From JASSUD01 sp031963445 (GTDB lineage Bacteria; Pseudomonadota; Gammaproteobacteria; Burkholderiales; Burkholderiaceae): DNA of 64,000 nucleotides. The notes under the pieces were generated by a model. The model had not been told where the DNA came from and made no database searches. It saw only the letters and a program-made list of their open reading frames with translations. A program made the position numbers and the translations under genes. The stretch lies in the NCBI GenBank assembly GCA_031963445.1, contig JASSUH010000003.1, positions 7,028-71,027 of the forward strand. Direction: 5' to 3'. Of this stretch, positions 52,378-62,640 are shown in pieces (the first letter of the stretch is position 1; the number at the start of each line of letters is the position of its first letter).

Positions 52378-53627
52378 AGGTCGGAATTTTCCTCGCGGTG
52401 TATCTAGTTGCGCATGCGTCTGCCTTGGCCGCAGATTGCATTAAAACTGGTGAGGTATGCGTCGATGGGCCAGGCACCAAAACCGTGTTTGGCGTGCCGC
52501 TTTATCGGGAGTGTTGGAATTATCGCTCTACGTATCAGTGTCGAGGCTCCAAAGTTATTAGTGACTGCCAGCCGTTGCGAGATAGGGGCTGTACGCAAAT
52601 CAGCTCCAAGTGCGTAGAAGAACTGGAAAATGGGTCATGTGCTTTTTATGAACAGAAATACCAATGCCCCGATAAGCCCGAAGTCGTTAAAAAAATCACC
52701 GTCTGCGATAGCGCATTTTGCCAAGCGGACGGGGCCGGATGCTTCGATACCACGTATCCCGCCGATCAGGATTTCGCTAAAACCGCGGTGATGATGGAAG
52801 CCGCTCGCCAAGCGGGAGTGTATGGGGCAGACCCCAACAAGATCGCGCTGTTTAAAGGTTATGACGAGTCGTGTTCGATAAAAGTCATCGGCGGCACCAC
52901 GATCAAAAGCTGCTGTCGGTCTTCAGGGGGCGGGGGCATATTCACGAATTACACGCTCTTGAGCGCGGGTATGGCGGTCGGCAGTGAAGCGGGTCGCGAA
53001 GCCGTCAAATTAGGATCGAAATATCTCTACGACTCGCTCTATGGCACGGTGGATAGCGCACTAGTGGGGAAAGGGCTTGGTGCCATCAATAGCTGGGCGT
53101 CTGGATTAGGGGATGGTGTTTTTAATCCTTCATTTAGCTATTACGGGTTTTCGTTTCAGTTTTCATTTGCCAACGGATTTCAGATGGTGAGCTTTAACCC
53201 GTATAGCTTTGCATTTCAGATCGCGGTGATGCTGATTAACGAATGGCTCTCTTGCAAACCGCCTGAGCAAGCGATGAGCCTCAAACGTGGACAGAACTTG
53301 TGCGTGCATTACGACACCTATTGCTCTAAAAAAATTCCAATTATTAAAACCTGCATTGAAAAAACCGAGCGCCATTGCTGCTTTAACTCAAAACTGGCCA
53401 AGTTAATCAATGTGCAGGGCAAAGCGCAATTGGGATTAGGACTGGAAGGATGTCGAGGATTTACAAAAGATGAACTAGAACACCTTGATTTTAGCAAGAT
53501 GAATTTATCAGAGTTTATTGCGGATATTTCTCCCAAAGAGGCTGATTTAGAAAAGATGACTGAGACGGCGCGTCAGGCGGTAGATAAAGCCAAAGAGCGT
53601 GTTGAACAAGAAAACTATTACGAATAA
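52347..53627 (+). CDS. traN: TraN C-terminal part with its own signal peptide
   Basis: Start at 52347 gives 426 residues: a signal peptide (VGIFLAVYLVAHASALA), then the cysteine-rich TraN repeats (CIKTGEVCVDGPGTK, YQCRGSKVISDCQPLRDRGC) and the conserved C-terminal part with RHCCFNSKLAKLINVQGKAQ and LEGCRGFTKDELEHLDFSKM. In known TraN proteins these follow the N-terminal part in one chain. The proper signal peptide argues for a real gene split rather than a sequencing error. The stop TAA shares its last base with the next ATG. Confidence 0.8.
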   Translation: MYIARWPNPLKVGIFLAVYLVAHASALAADCIKTGEVCVDGPGTKTVFGVPLYRECWNYRSTYQCRGSKVISDCQPLRDRGCTQISSKCVEELENGSCAFYEQKYQCPDKPEVVKKITVCDSAFCQADGAGCFDTTYPADQDFAKTAVMMEAARQAGVYGADPNKIALFKGYDESCSIKVIGGTTIKSCCRSSGGGGIFTNYTLLSAGMAVGSEAGREAVKLGSKYLYDSLYGTVDSALVGKGLGAINSWASGLGDGVFNPSFSYYGFSFQFSFANGFQMVSFNPYSFAFQIAVMLINEWLSCKPPEQAMSLKRGQNLCVHYDTYCSKKIPIIKTCIEKTERHCCFNSKLAKLINVQGKAQLGLGLEGCRGFTKDELEHLDFSKMNLSEFIADISPKEADLEKMTETARQAVDKAKERVEQENYYE

Positions 53628-53980
53628 TGAAAAAAACGCTTTTACCTATTCTGGCGGCACTTATTGCAGTTTCTGCTCAAGCAGCCCCAACTGTTTATTT
53701 CAAGCCGCATGAGGTATTTGCCGAGGCAATTAAGCATGGAAAAGCACAAGGGGAATTGCAAGGAGAGGTGGCAGAACACTTCACCCGAGAATTGCATAGT
53801 ACCGGCCCGTTGTTTGTCAGTACAAAAATCATCAAACGCTATAAACAAGAAGGTTGCGCGCAATTAGAAACGGTATTCACCAAAAAAGAAGTGGACACGC
53901 CTAAAGGCAAGACAGATGCAGTACTCAAAACGCGGCTTAACTATTGCAAAGACGGGACGCCGCCTGTTCTGTTGGATTAA
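53627..53980 (+). CDS. Secreted hypothetical protein in the tra operon (117 aa)
   Basis: A 117-residue protein with a clear signal peptide (KTLLPILAALIAVSAQAA). The mature part is basic and mixed, with two cysteines (GCAQLETVFTKKEV; LNYCKDGTPPVLLD). It is tightly packed: it shares a base with the traN stop and precedes traF by 15 bp. I recognise no F homologue, but its place suggests a periplasmic helper of mating-pair formation. Confidence 0.6.
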   Translation: MKKTLLPILAALIAVSAQAAPTVYFKPHEVFAEAIKHGKAQGELQGEVAEHFTRELHSTGPLFVSTKIIKRYKQEGCAQLETVFTKKEVDTPKGKTDAVLKTRLNYCKDGTPPVLLD

Positions 53981-53995
53981 GAGGCGCAATGCACG

Positions 53996-54781
53996 ATGAA
54001 GAGAATAGGGTGGGCCATGATGTTGCTAACAGGCGTGGCACATGCGCAAAGCCTAGATTATCGGTCGATATGGGAATGCAGCAATCAGCCTAAAGTGAAC
54101 TGGTATTGCGATGAACAAATACAAGAAGAAGCGATAGAGGATCCCCCTCAGCCAGTCGCCCAACCTAAGCAGATTGAAGTAGGCCAAATTCATACGGCTA
54201 AACAGTTACGCGAAGAGCTTAAGCGCCGCGAAGATATAGCCGTGATGGAGCCGACTGAAGCACATCTTAAAGACTATCTCGCGCTATGGCAGCTCACACA
54301 AGAAAAGGGAGCCGTGTTTGCGGATAACTGGCGCAGAGTCGTATGGCAAAACCCTGATTTGGATTATTCGCTCAAGCGCCCTGCAAACAATGTCGCCATC
54401 AAAGCCTATGACGCGCAACGTAGTCAGAATGAAGAAGAACAGCTACGTATTTTGGCAAAAGAGCATGGCCTGATTTTTTTCTTTCGTTCTGATTGTCCGT
54501 ACTGCCATGCGATGGCACCCACGCTGAAGATGCTGGCCGATAAGTATGGAATAGACGTATTGGGGGTATCGATTGACGGTAAGGGAATAGCGGAATTTCC
54601 ACATCCGCAAGATGGTCGTGCACAGGCCGCTGCATGGGGAATAGAGCGTGTCCCTGCCTTGTTCATGGGGTCTAAAAAAACCGGGGAGCATGCGCCTATA
54701 GGCTTTGGTGTGATGTCTTTGAGTGAGATTGTGAACCGAATTTTTGTATTAACGGGTACGAAGCCAGGGGACAACTTCTAA
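53996..54781 (+). CDS. traF: T4SS protein TraF
   Basis: A 261-residue periplasmic protein with a signal peptide and a C-terminal thioredoxin fold: LIFFFRSDCPYCHAMAPTLK, then VLGVSIDGKGI and a cis-Pro loop VPALFMG. F TraF lacks a complete CxxC, so the CPYC here suggests an active oxidoreductase, as in many other TraF/TrbB proteins. It works with TraH and TraW. Its stop is followed directly by the traH start. Confidence 0.9.
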   Translation: MKRIGWAMMLLTGVAHAQSLDYRSIWECSNQPKVNWYCDEQIQEEAIEDPPQPVAQPKQIEVGQIHTAKQLREELKRREDIAVMEPTEAHLKDYLALWQLTQEKGAVFADNWRRVVWQNPDLDYSLKRPANNVAIKAYDAQRSQNEEEQLRILAKEHGLIFFFRSDCPYCHAMAPTLKMLADKYGIDVLGVSIDGKGIAEFPHPQDGRAQAAAWGIERVPALFMGSKKTGEHAPIGFGVMSLSEIVNRIFVLTGTKPGDNF

Positions 54782-56194
54782 ATGAAGCGGCTAAAGCAAA
54801 TTGCGCTATTCCTAATAGCAGGGCTGTTTTTTAATGCCAGTGCCTGGGCTATGTCGATGCAGGAGTTATTCGACAAGATTAATGCTCAAGGAAACGTAAG
54901 CAATCCTGCGATATTGCAAGGTCAGACGATGAATCTCTATACCGGTGGTAGCTTGTTTATGCGTATGCCTAAGCGTACCTATAACCTTGCCAGCACCACG
55001 CCGCCTAGCTGGAATGCAGGGTGCGGTGGTATCGATTTGTTTATGGGGGGATTTAGCTTCATCAACAAAGAACAATATGTTGCGATGCTGCGCAATATTG
55101 GCTCTAACGCCGTAGGGTATGGCTTCAAGTTGGCGATTCAGAACCTATGTCCGACCTGTGACAACGTGATGCAAGCTCTGCAAGCTACCGCGCAGCAGGT
55201 TAACCGACTCAATATAGATTCCTGTGAAGCCGCTAAAGGCATAGTGAATGCCGCTGCTCCCGATACTTGGACACGCGGAAGGCAGGAAGCCGCTAAGAAT
55301 TTCGGCGTTGATAGCAATCTCTTTGAAAACATCACAGATGCGTGGACAAAAGTCATGCACGATGCGAAGAAAGCCGATGAAGCGATGAATGATGCGGGAA
55401 ATGCTAAACCAGAAGTGAAAGACCAATTGCCAACAGGCAATGTTGTCTGGAAAGCCCTTAAGAAGATGGAAGGCATTACCGATGAGCATCGGATGGTGCT
55501 CATGTCGATGATTGGAAGCACCATTTTTCCGACAGATGGGAAATCAAAAAATGCTATTTCATTGGCTCGAAAAGAAATTACCGTTGAAACTTTAGTAGGG
55601 ACACGCAGCACATCAGAAAATATTACTGTTCCCATTTGGCGCTGTGATACGACGGCAGCCGATGGCTGTTTGTATCCTACAGAAGACGAAATAACAACCA
55701 AAAGTTTTAAAACCATGGTTACTGAGAAGATGGCAGTAATCTCAAACAAAATCGCTGACCGATCTGAGCATGAAAATTTAGCCTCGGTATTAGGTTTTCT
55801 AAATGTAACTGATTTACCAATTTATAAGATGTTGGCCGTTACCACAAGCATAAACAATACGGGGATGGCCGAAGCATTGATTGGGCGCTATCAAGATTTA
55901 ATCGCTGCTAAATATGCGGAGGTATACATTCAACGTGCGGTAGCGGATCTACGAGCGTCTATCAATAAGTTTTTAAATGTCACAGACACGACACAAGCTG
56001 CAACCCTTAACAAACTTAAGCCTCAATTAGAAGGAATCTCGCAATCAGCTAAACAAGTACTATCCATAGCGTACTCGCAAACCACCAGTACTTATAACAT
56101 TGCGCAAGAAGTGCAATATATGGAGCGTGCATTAAACGCCAATTTATCGCAAACCCTACGTAATTCTCTTGCCTTTGGCAAAAGTCTGCATTAG
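54782..56194 (+). CDS. traH: T4SS protein TraH
   Basis: A 470-residue periplasmic protein with a signal peptide (ALFLIAGLFFNASAWA). Conserved early blocks are ILQGQTMNLYTGGSLFMRMP and WNAGCGGIDLFMGGFSFINK; helical coiled-coil stretches lie towards the C-terminus. TraH is needed for pilus assembly. It begins one base after traF and ends 9 bp before traG. Confidence 0.93.
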   Translation: MKRLKQIALFLIAGLFFNASAWAMSMQELFDKINAQGNVSNPAILQGQTMNLYTGGSLFMRMPKRTYNLASTTPPSWNAGCGGIDLFMGGFSFINKEQYVAMLRNIGSNAVGYGFKLAIQNLCPTCDNVMQALQATAQQVNRLNIDSCEAAKGIVNAAAPDTWTRGRQEAAKNFGVDSNLFENITDAWTKVMHDAKKADEAMNDAGNAKPEVKDQLPTGNVVWKALKKMEGITDEHRMVLMSMIGSTIFPTDGKSKNAISLARKEITVETLVGTRSTSENITVPIWRCDTTAADGCLYPTEDEITTKSFKTMVTEKMAVISNKIADRSEHENLASVLGFLNVTDLPIYKMLAVTTSINNTGMAEALIGRYQDLIAAKYAEVYIQRAVADLRASINKFLNVTDTTQAATLNKLKPQLEGISQSAKQVLSIAYSQTTSTYNIAQEVQYMERALNANLSQTLRNSLAFGKSLH

Positions 56195-56203
56195 GCCACG
56201 CCT

Positions 56204-59200
56204 GTGAATACCATCGAGATACAAACCTATTGGAATGTCGAGACGCTGTATAACGTTTTTAATGCGGTGGCATCAGTCATGCAAAGCAGTGGCTTCCAGG
56301 GGGTATTGCGGTTTGTTTTTCTTTTTGCTTTTGGAATATTTCTCTTTGCCTATGCACTGAATAAACAATTTGAGATAGTGAAATGGTTTATTCAGGCGCT
56401 TATTTTTACCACTGTATTAAACCTGCCTATTTCACGGGTGGTATTCACAGATCGCACGGGCCTTGAGCCACCGCGTGTCGTTGATCATGTCCCATTTACA
56501 TTGGCATTTATTGCACAAGGAACCAGTTTAGTTTTTGGCTGGCTCACGCAAACCTATGAAACTGTTTTTAATGTGCCGGATGATTTGGGTTTGCAAAAAG
56601 GAGATGTAGGCTTTGCACACCGCATTCTTAAACAAGTAAATCGTGTGACGATACGCGAACCTGGGTTACGTGCTGATTTGATGCAATTTATCAAAGAATG
56701 CACGATCTATGATCTACGAGATAATCAGATTACTGCGCAGCAAATTGTAGGGAAAACCGATGCTTGGGATACCATTTTTACGAAAACGAATCCGGCCCGA
56801 TTTGTAACCTATAACACGCTCTCCGGTAAGCCCGAGACGAACACGTGCACTATGGTCGGCAGCATTCTTAAAAAGCGTGTTGATCAAGCGGCGATAGCCG
56901 GGCAACGATACTATGGGAAACAAGCTTTTAACCGTGCTTCCAATGATGGGTTAGCCACCAGTCTTTTCGTATCGGCTATTGGCACCTCTTATGATTGGAT
57001 TTTGAATAATTCGCAGAATGCTTCGGACGCCATGAAGCAGGCCATGTTTAATAATATGTGGCGAGAAGCCGGTAGCGAATTACCCGTCTTGTTAAATGAC
57101 CCTGCGCGGGTCGCTGAAATGAACGCCCTAACAGGCTCAGCCCAGGCCGCACTTCAAACCAACACCTCAAACAGTACATTAAGTCTGCTCGCTCAAGAAA
57201 CCCTTCCACATGTACGTAATTGGATTGAAGCGATTATTTATGCGCTTTTTCCTGTGGTTGTCATATTGACGGTGTTGGCACCCGCAGAAGGCGCAAAAAA
57301 GATTATTGCGAATTATTTTATGTCGCTGGCGTGGATTGGGCTATGGCCGCTTCTGTTTGCGGTTATTAATCATTTGTCGTTAATGCTTCTGCACCGTAAA
57401 GCGCAAGCACTTGAACTTGCATCCGGCGTGCCTTTTCAACTTTCTGATGCGTTTGACGCCACGCTCGTCGATGAGCAAACGATGATCGGTTATATGGTGG
57501 TGCTGGTCCCTTTTATAGCAGGAATGATCATTAAGCTTGGGCAAGGCGGCTTTATGGATGTAGCGGATCGCATGATGGGGGGACTCACGTCTACGGGTGC
57601 GACTGCTGCCAGTCATGCAGCAGGTGGGAATGTTCACCTGGGCCACACGGCACTCGATACGGCCTCTGTGAATAGCACATCGATGTCCAAATACGATAGC
57701 AATATGAGTTTATTGAGTGGGAGCGCCACCTTTAGCCGCAGTGATGGCGGGACGGTTACGATGGCAGCAAATGGCAATGTAGCTTTACAGCAGATGCAAA
57801 ACCGCATGTCCTATTCAATGGGATTAGATCAACGAGATGAGTCTTCGCGCAGTCAAGATGCGAATCAGACACATATTTCCTCACAAGGTAACCAACTTTC
57901 ATCCCGTCACGGCGAAACTGCTTTACTCACCGATGTCAAGGCACATGACAATTCGCGAGGCAATTCTCAACACAACGATATAAACGCTGAAACCAGCGAA
58001 CAGGGTAGCTATGGTGGGTCACATAGCGGGGGGCAATCTCTCAATAACGAAGAGAGAGAGGTATCTAACTTTCATATAGACGCTCGTGCTCAGGATTCAT
58101 TCGGCATGAACCTTGGTTTAGGCTTAAGGGGCGGCGGCGGGGCAGCTCCTTCAGGCGGTGAACGAGGTACTAATGCTAATACCCGTGTGCCTAATCCCCA
58201 AGAAGAAGAAAGGCGCATTGAAAATACCATGAAACAGGGCGGTGCATCATCCGAAGAGATTGAAACAGCCTTGGCCAATTATCGTGATAATCCATCCAAC
58301 GTGGCACCTAATCGACAACAAGCCAAGCAACCTTTAAGCGCAGTATCAGGCCGCCGAGGATTGATAGAGGCAGGATTTGGCTTGAATTCACAAAAAATTT
58401 ATAGTGCGTCGCATGGGCGGGATCGCAGCGATACCAACTCGCATTCCAAATATGAGCAAGCCCAACAAGAGGAACATTTCTCTATGTCTGGCTCCCGCTC
58501 TGATCGCCAAGGTATGAGTGAGCAATCTAGTCAAGTTAATCGTGATGGGAAAGATGCGACCTTATCGACGGCTGATGATCGTACCAACATTAGGGATGAT
58601 TCTAATCGGCTAGACTCTACTATCGGTAATCGCGCACATCGTAGCGAAAGTCAGGCATTTGGAATACATCAAGATCTGATGACAAATACCTCTTTTCTTG
58701 CAGATGTAGCGGTGCGTAATGACATGAGTCCGATGCGTTTTATGAGTCAGTCGGAAGAACGAATAGCAGAAATGGCTAAAGACTATGCAGAAGAAAAAAG
58801 CGTAGTTCAGCAAGCCAAGCGCATACCAGAACAAAGCTTTTCTGGTGCTGTATTGCCTACAACACTGAATGAGTTGAATAGGTTATCTGCCTCGCAGCGT
58901 GCGCATATGCCAAATAATATATCCGCTCTGCATAAAGACAATGTAGCCAAAACTGGATTTACCACTGTAGAACCGCTTACAGTAGAAACCGATGCGCCAG
59001 CCATAGTGGGTGATGCTCAACGTTCAGTCTCTAAGCAATTGGATCCCGACGATAAAGAAAGTATACCGTCTCGTGCCAGTGCGTTAGATAAAAATGTCCG
59101 TGCTTGGGCCAGTCCAGATAAAGCGATAGGAAGAGGGCGCTTCAATCCGATGCAGGCGACAGAAGATACCGAAGGCCATGATATCGCGGACTATAGTAGT

Positions 59201-59320
59201 AAAGTGGTTAATGCTGTGTTGGGGGGAGAAGGAACGGCCGATGGGGAAAAATTGACCGACAATATGAAGCGTAAAGAAGGTGCTTCTTTGTCGATCAATT
59301 CAGAATTTAAGAAAAAATAA
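56204..59320 (+). CDS. traG: T4SS protein TraG (mating-pair formation and stabilisation)
   Basis: A 1038-residue protein starting at a GTG. The N-terminal ~460 residues hold several membrane spans (FVFLFAFGIFLFAYALNKQF; FPVVVILTVLAPAEGAKKII; MVVLVPFIAGMIIKLGQGGF) that support pilus assembly. The C-terminal ~550 residues are hydrophilic, rich in Ser, Asn, Gln and His, and act in mating-pair stabilisation in F. It is about 100 residues longer than F TraG (938). It is the last gene of the transfer operon; the next genes run the other way. Confidence 0.92.
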   Translation: MNTIEIQTYWNVETLYNVFNAVASVMQSSGFQGVLRFVFLFAFGIFLFAYALNKQFEIVKWFIQALIFTTVLNLPISRVVFTDRTGLEPPRVVDHVPFTLAFIAQGTSLVFGWLTQTYETVFNVPDDLGLQKGDVGFAHRILKQVNRVTIREPGLRADLMQFIKECTIYDLRDNQITAQQIVGKTDAWDTIFTKTNPARFVTYNTLSGKPETNTCTMVGSILKKRVDQAAIAGQRYYGKQAFNRASNDGLATSLFVSAIGTSYDWILNNSQNASDAMKQAMFNNMWREAGSELPVLLNDPARVAEMNALTGSAQAALQTNTSNSTLSLLAQETLPHVRNWIEAIIYALFPVVVILTVLAPAEGAKKIIANYFMSLAWIGLWPLLFAVINHLSLMLLHRKAQALELASGVPFQLSDAFDATLVDEQTMIGYMVVLVPFIAGMIIKLGQGGFMDVADRMMGGLTSTGATAASHAAGGNVHLGHTALDTASVNSTSMSKYDSNMSLLSGSATFSRSDGGTVTMAANGNVALQQMQNRMSYSMGLDQRDESSRSQDANQTHISSQGNQLSSRHGETALLTDVKAHDNSRGNSQHNDINAETSEQGSYGGSHSGGQSLNNEEREVSNFHIDARAQDSFGMNLGLGLRGGGGAAPSGGERGTNANTRVPNPQEEERRIENTMKQGGASSEEIETALANYRDNPSNVAPNRQQAKQPLSAVSGRRGLIEAGFGLNSQKIYSASHGRDRSDTNSHSKYEQAQQEEHFSMSGSRSDRQGMSEQSSQVNRDGKDATLSTADDRTNIRDDSNRLDSTIGNRAHRSESQAFGIHQDLMTNTSFLADVAVRNDMSPMRFMSQSEERIAEMAKDYAEEKSVVQQAKRIPEQSFSGAVLPTTLNELNRLSASQRAHMPNNISALHKDNVAKTGFTTVEPLTVETDAPAIVGDAQRSVSKQLDPDDKESIPSRASALDKNVRAWASPDKAIGRGRFNPMQATEDTEGHDIADYSSKVVNAVLGGEGTADGEKLTDNMKRKEGASLSINSEFKKK

Positions 59321-59343
59321 TAAAAACAAAAATTTTTTAAAAG

Positions 59344-59625
59344 CTAGCAATACACTTTTCCCCATCTATATTGAATCGTCGTACAGGATTCTCCAGTGGA
59401 TGGATTAATACTGCTCGATACAATCGGGAAAACTTCCTCCGCATCTTCGCTCAGTGATATATTTTTAAATCCATCACTGAGCCACCAGGCTAACAAGCAA
59501 GGGATCCAAATAAAGCTACTACCTATCAGCATGCCCAAAAAATTCAGGAATGTTTTATCGGACAGTACAAAAGCGAGAAATAACGGTAAGCCTATCGGGA
59601 AAAGTAGTTTTTTTAGATAGCGCAT
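59344..59625 (-). CDS. Small membrane protein (93 aa)
   Basis: A 93-residue protein with two membrane segments (LLFPIGLPLFLAFVL and FLNFLGMLIGSSFIWIPCLL) and a polar C-terminus with two cysteines. No family is recognised. It starts two bases before the end of the next upstream gene (59628-59900), so the two form a small minus-strand unit convergent with traG. Entry exclusion is a guess based on its position and size only. Confidence 0.5.
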   Translation of the reverse strand: MRYLKKLLFPIGLPLFLAFVLSDKTFLNFLGMLIGSSFIWIPCLLAWWLSDGFKNISLSEDAEEVFPIVSSSINPSTGESCTTIQYRWGKVYC

Positions 59626-59627
59626 GA

Positions 59628-59900
59628 CTATTTTCTTTGTTCAATGATTAAATAAAATGATTTCACACCGTTGGCATTAGGTGCTGATCCGCTATTTACC
59701 ACCCGAAAACCTTTCTCGTAAATTTCCTGAACGCTTTTTACTGTTCCTATATGGTCGCAATCAATAGAAGCGCCGTAAGTATTAGGCAATGCTTCACTGG
59801 AATAGCAAAAGCCGCCTTTTAGGCTGCTAGCGGCATAGGTATTTTTTATGAGGCCGAGACAAGTAACAATTGATAAAGCAATAGCAAGCAGTATTCTCAT
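59628..59900 (-). CDS. Small secreted protein (90 aa)
   Basis: A 90-residue protein with a signal peptide (ILLAIALSIVTCLGL, then cleavage near TYAAS). The mature part has two cysteines (GGFCYSSEALPNTYGASIDC) and ends in SFYLIIEQRK. No family is recognised. It is the first gene of the two-gene unit with 59344-59625, directly after traG on the opposite strand, so a surface role linked to conjugation is possible but unproven. Confidence 0.5.
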   Translation of the reverse strand: MRILLAIALSIVTCLGLIKNTYAASSLKGGFCYSSEALPNTYGASIDCDHIGTVKSVQEIYEKGFRVVNSGSAPNANGVKSFYLIIEQRK

Positions 59901-60039
59901 GATTTCCCACCGTGTATAAAGTGATTTTCAATAAAAAGAGATATTAAGCCATGTATAAAAAATGGCTACCGGCAATTTTACTGAGTAGAGTAAAAATTTT
60001 CATCTGAATAATAGACATTGCTATACACAGGAACCCTGA

Positions 60040-61057
60040 CTATACGATCTTCTCATTAATACTTACCTCCAAAGTTCTCAAGCGATTAATAATCGCATCA
60101 AAAGAAGGAGGATTTTCAATGAACATACCCGAATCAATCATAAGCTGGAAATCCTTACGAAGCGCAGACATTGCTTTTTCATTTGGCAATAGACGAAAAC
60201 TGGCCCTCAAGGCAGGCATCGTAGTTAGCATAACTAGCGTTATAGAAAACCTTTTTATGCTTAATCACGTCAACCAACAAGTCACGATCTGCTAATGCCT
60301 CATGTCCAATGACAAGATCAGCCAACATAGCTAAGTCATACCAATGACGTGATAGACGTTCGCTATTAGACCGAAAATTCATCACGCTGACATTCGACAT
60401 GTATCAACGTCGCTTTCTCCCAAAACGTGCGCATAGGAGAGAGCACATTTACCTGGGCGCGAGGAAACTCAAGTGCTGCAATGTGTTTTGCAATATCTGG
60501 TTGTACCTCATGTTCCTCATTCGGTTCAGTGATATTTCGTCCGCCAAACTCAACCAACACACTGTTCCCAATATAGTTATTAGCGGTCTTAAAATACAGA
60601 GGGATAGTAGAGGCGCAGTTGTTCGCCATCATCACTGATTGAAATCCTATAACTGTCTACACCGAATTCACCAGCGAGCTTCGTATGAAAATAAGGCGCT
60701 ATAACATTATGGACATGCTCACGCACAAAAAATTTTAACTCTTCGCTAAATTTCTTCAACCGACTTTTTGATAGACCATCAGCAAATGGATCAAATGCAC
60801 CATCCAAACCGCGATAGTCGAGCGTGATGTCAACATCTTCAGAGAACCGTGAGATAGCTTCGAAAACCTTCGACAGCGAAGTTCCGCCTTTAAAGGCCAT
60901 TGCTAGCCTATTAGGCATAGTAAATAAAGCCTGTAAAACCCAACAAACCCCATACATCTTTTTCAAGGATAGTAGACGGACGAGATAATGGTGTAGTTAG
61001 ACTGCGTAAGATTTTCGAGCGCTCGATAGAAGAAAGATGCAAAAAAGATTTAGGCAT
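60040..61057 (-). pseudogene. AbiEii-like nucleotidyltransferase toxin, frameshifted in this sequence
   Basis: Pieced together from four frames, this is an AbiEii-type toxin of ~335 residues: an N-terminal LEKDVW motif, AFKGGTSLSK and FSEDVDITLDY (the GSx10-DxD-like nucleotidyltransferase motif), then RTFWEKATLIH. The start ATG at 61057 overlaps the antitoxin stop by 8 bp. Frame breaks lie near 60960 (an extra G in GGGG), 60600, 60380 and 60210. Because the neighbouring overlap region shows many single-base indels absent from copy 1, these breaks are probably sequencing errors. The real gene may well be intact. Confidence 0.75.
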
Positions 61058-61676
61058 GTAAACCTACTTTGCTTCTGCCATATTGGATCAAAGCATTACT
61101 CATCCACGCAGGCATTACGCTGGTCGCAGATTTTAATACCTCGAATTCTTCGTGCGAGAGCTTATGTTGAATTTTTCTCAATCAGTGATAGCGTGACTTC
61201 TTTCTTACCGAGATACCACATTGCAGTTTAAGGCTAATCCAGCTGGTCGGCCTGCCAATGCCAGCTTGCGTTGACACACATGCTGCAAACGGATTTCCTG
61301 CGCACCTAGCTTGAATCCGCCTGGATGGGCCTGATGTAGAAAATATAGCTTGAATAGGGACCTGGGTAGTCAGCTCCAATCTACGAGCCGCCTCTGCGCC
61401 ATGAACTTGAACAATAGCGCCACTGGTTTAGCAATCGCTTCAGCTACTTGCATCGGCTCAGGCATTACATTGCCTACGAAGCGGCTCACTTCGGGGGAGC
61501 ATAGACACCGCGAGTAAGCCTTGCGATGTCTCCCGCTTGACAAGCCTTGAAAGCGTTTGACCGACAGCCCTCCCGTGTGCCATACCCCAACAATTTTTTG
61601 GGGTAAAAGGCTTGCCTAGCGGCATTTTTTTTATGCGCTGACGGATCAGTTCAGTGGTTTTGATAATTGTATTCAT
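61050..61676 (-). pseudogene. DUF6088 antitoxin gene, second copy, broken by indels
   Basis: This is the same gene as 9-635 with eight single-base indels that cancel in length but break the frame (e.g. TTTT to TTTTT near 61172, GGTTTTAG to GGTTTAG near 61427). It is most likely a consensus error in the contig overlap, not biological decay. Confidence 0.8.
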
Positions 61677-62113
61677 GTATCAAAATATACATGAATTTGT
61701 GACAAATTAAAATAACAATATTCTCTTGAAGCCCAATTCGCAAATTCTCAGTGTAGAGATGTATCCACATTTTCTGTGGATAACTAACTCCAAATTTTGA
61801 GAATTTCCTTGCAGTGTCAGACTTTTTATCGGCAAGACTAAAAAGTAGGCATGATTGAGAACAGATTTATTGATTGAGTAATCCGACTAATTTTTTATAA
61901 AAGTTTAATACTCAGATGATTTTTTAAATCTCTAGACTTGGCATGGCATTCCTTCGAATTCTCAGTCTAGGGGCATTTTTATGTATGGGTTTGAGAACCT
62001 GCTAAAACATATAAATTCCTCATTTGGTCCTGCCCCAATTTTTTCTAGTTTAGAATGACTCTAAAACTGGCTCAGGTCCAATGTCAGTTTTCGTTATTTT
62101 ACAGGGAAATGAA

Positions 62114-62489
62114 ATGAATACGGAACTTTCACCTGAAGACCGCGCCAGTATTTGCCAAGTTGCGACAAGAGGAATATATGGAGAAACTTCCCGGCCATCG
62201 AAGGCAGCTGGCCCTAGAAGCTCTCAAAAGATTGCTTCCCCTTGCGCAAGGCCATACAGGGCAATGCCGCGTTATTGCTCGCTTTCTTGTAGGTTTGTAT
62301 AACGGCACTCGCTTTCCATTTGACTTGACAAATTTCCGGCTCCTTGACAAGAAAATCTTCAAAGATTGTCTAGTGATTCTTGAAATGGATGCTTGTGCAA
62401 AGCAAGAGGTACATGAATACTTCAAGAATGGCGGCCAGATTTGGGAAAAATTAGCAGACGACTGGAATATGAAAGACCACTCAAAATGA
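62114..62489 (+). pseudogene. DUF7673 gene, second copy, broken by indels
   Basis: This equals 1071-1442, with four inserted bases within the first 110 bp (an extra C or G in CGCGC, CTTCC, GAAGC and TGGCC), so the first third is out of frame. The rest matches the intact copy exactly. Probably a consensus error. Confidence 0.8.
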
Positions 62490-62640
62490 ATAGAATCTGA
62501 ATCGTTCTAAAATAACCTGATTTTAAAAATTTATTGCTGAAGAAGATCAGTTTATAAAATATATGGGTGCTAAAGCATTAGACCGATATAAATTTATACT
62601 TCAAAATTCACAACATTAAAAGCAAAATTGCAGGATATCT

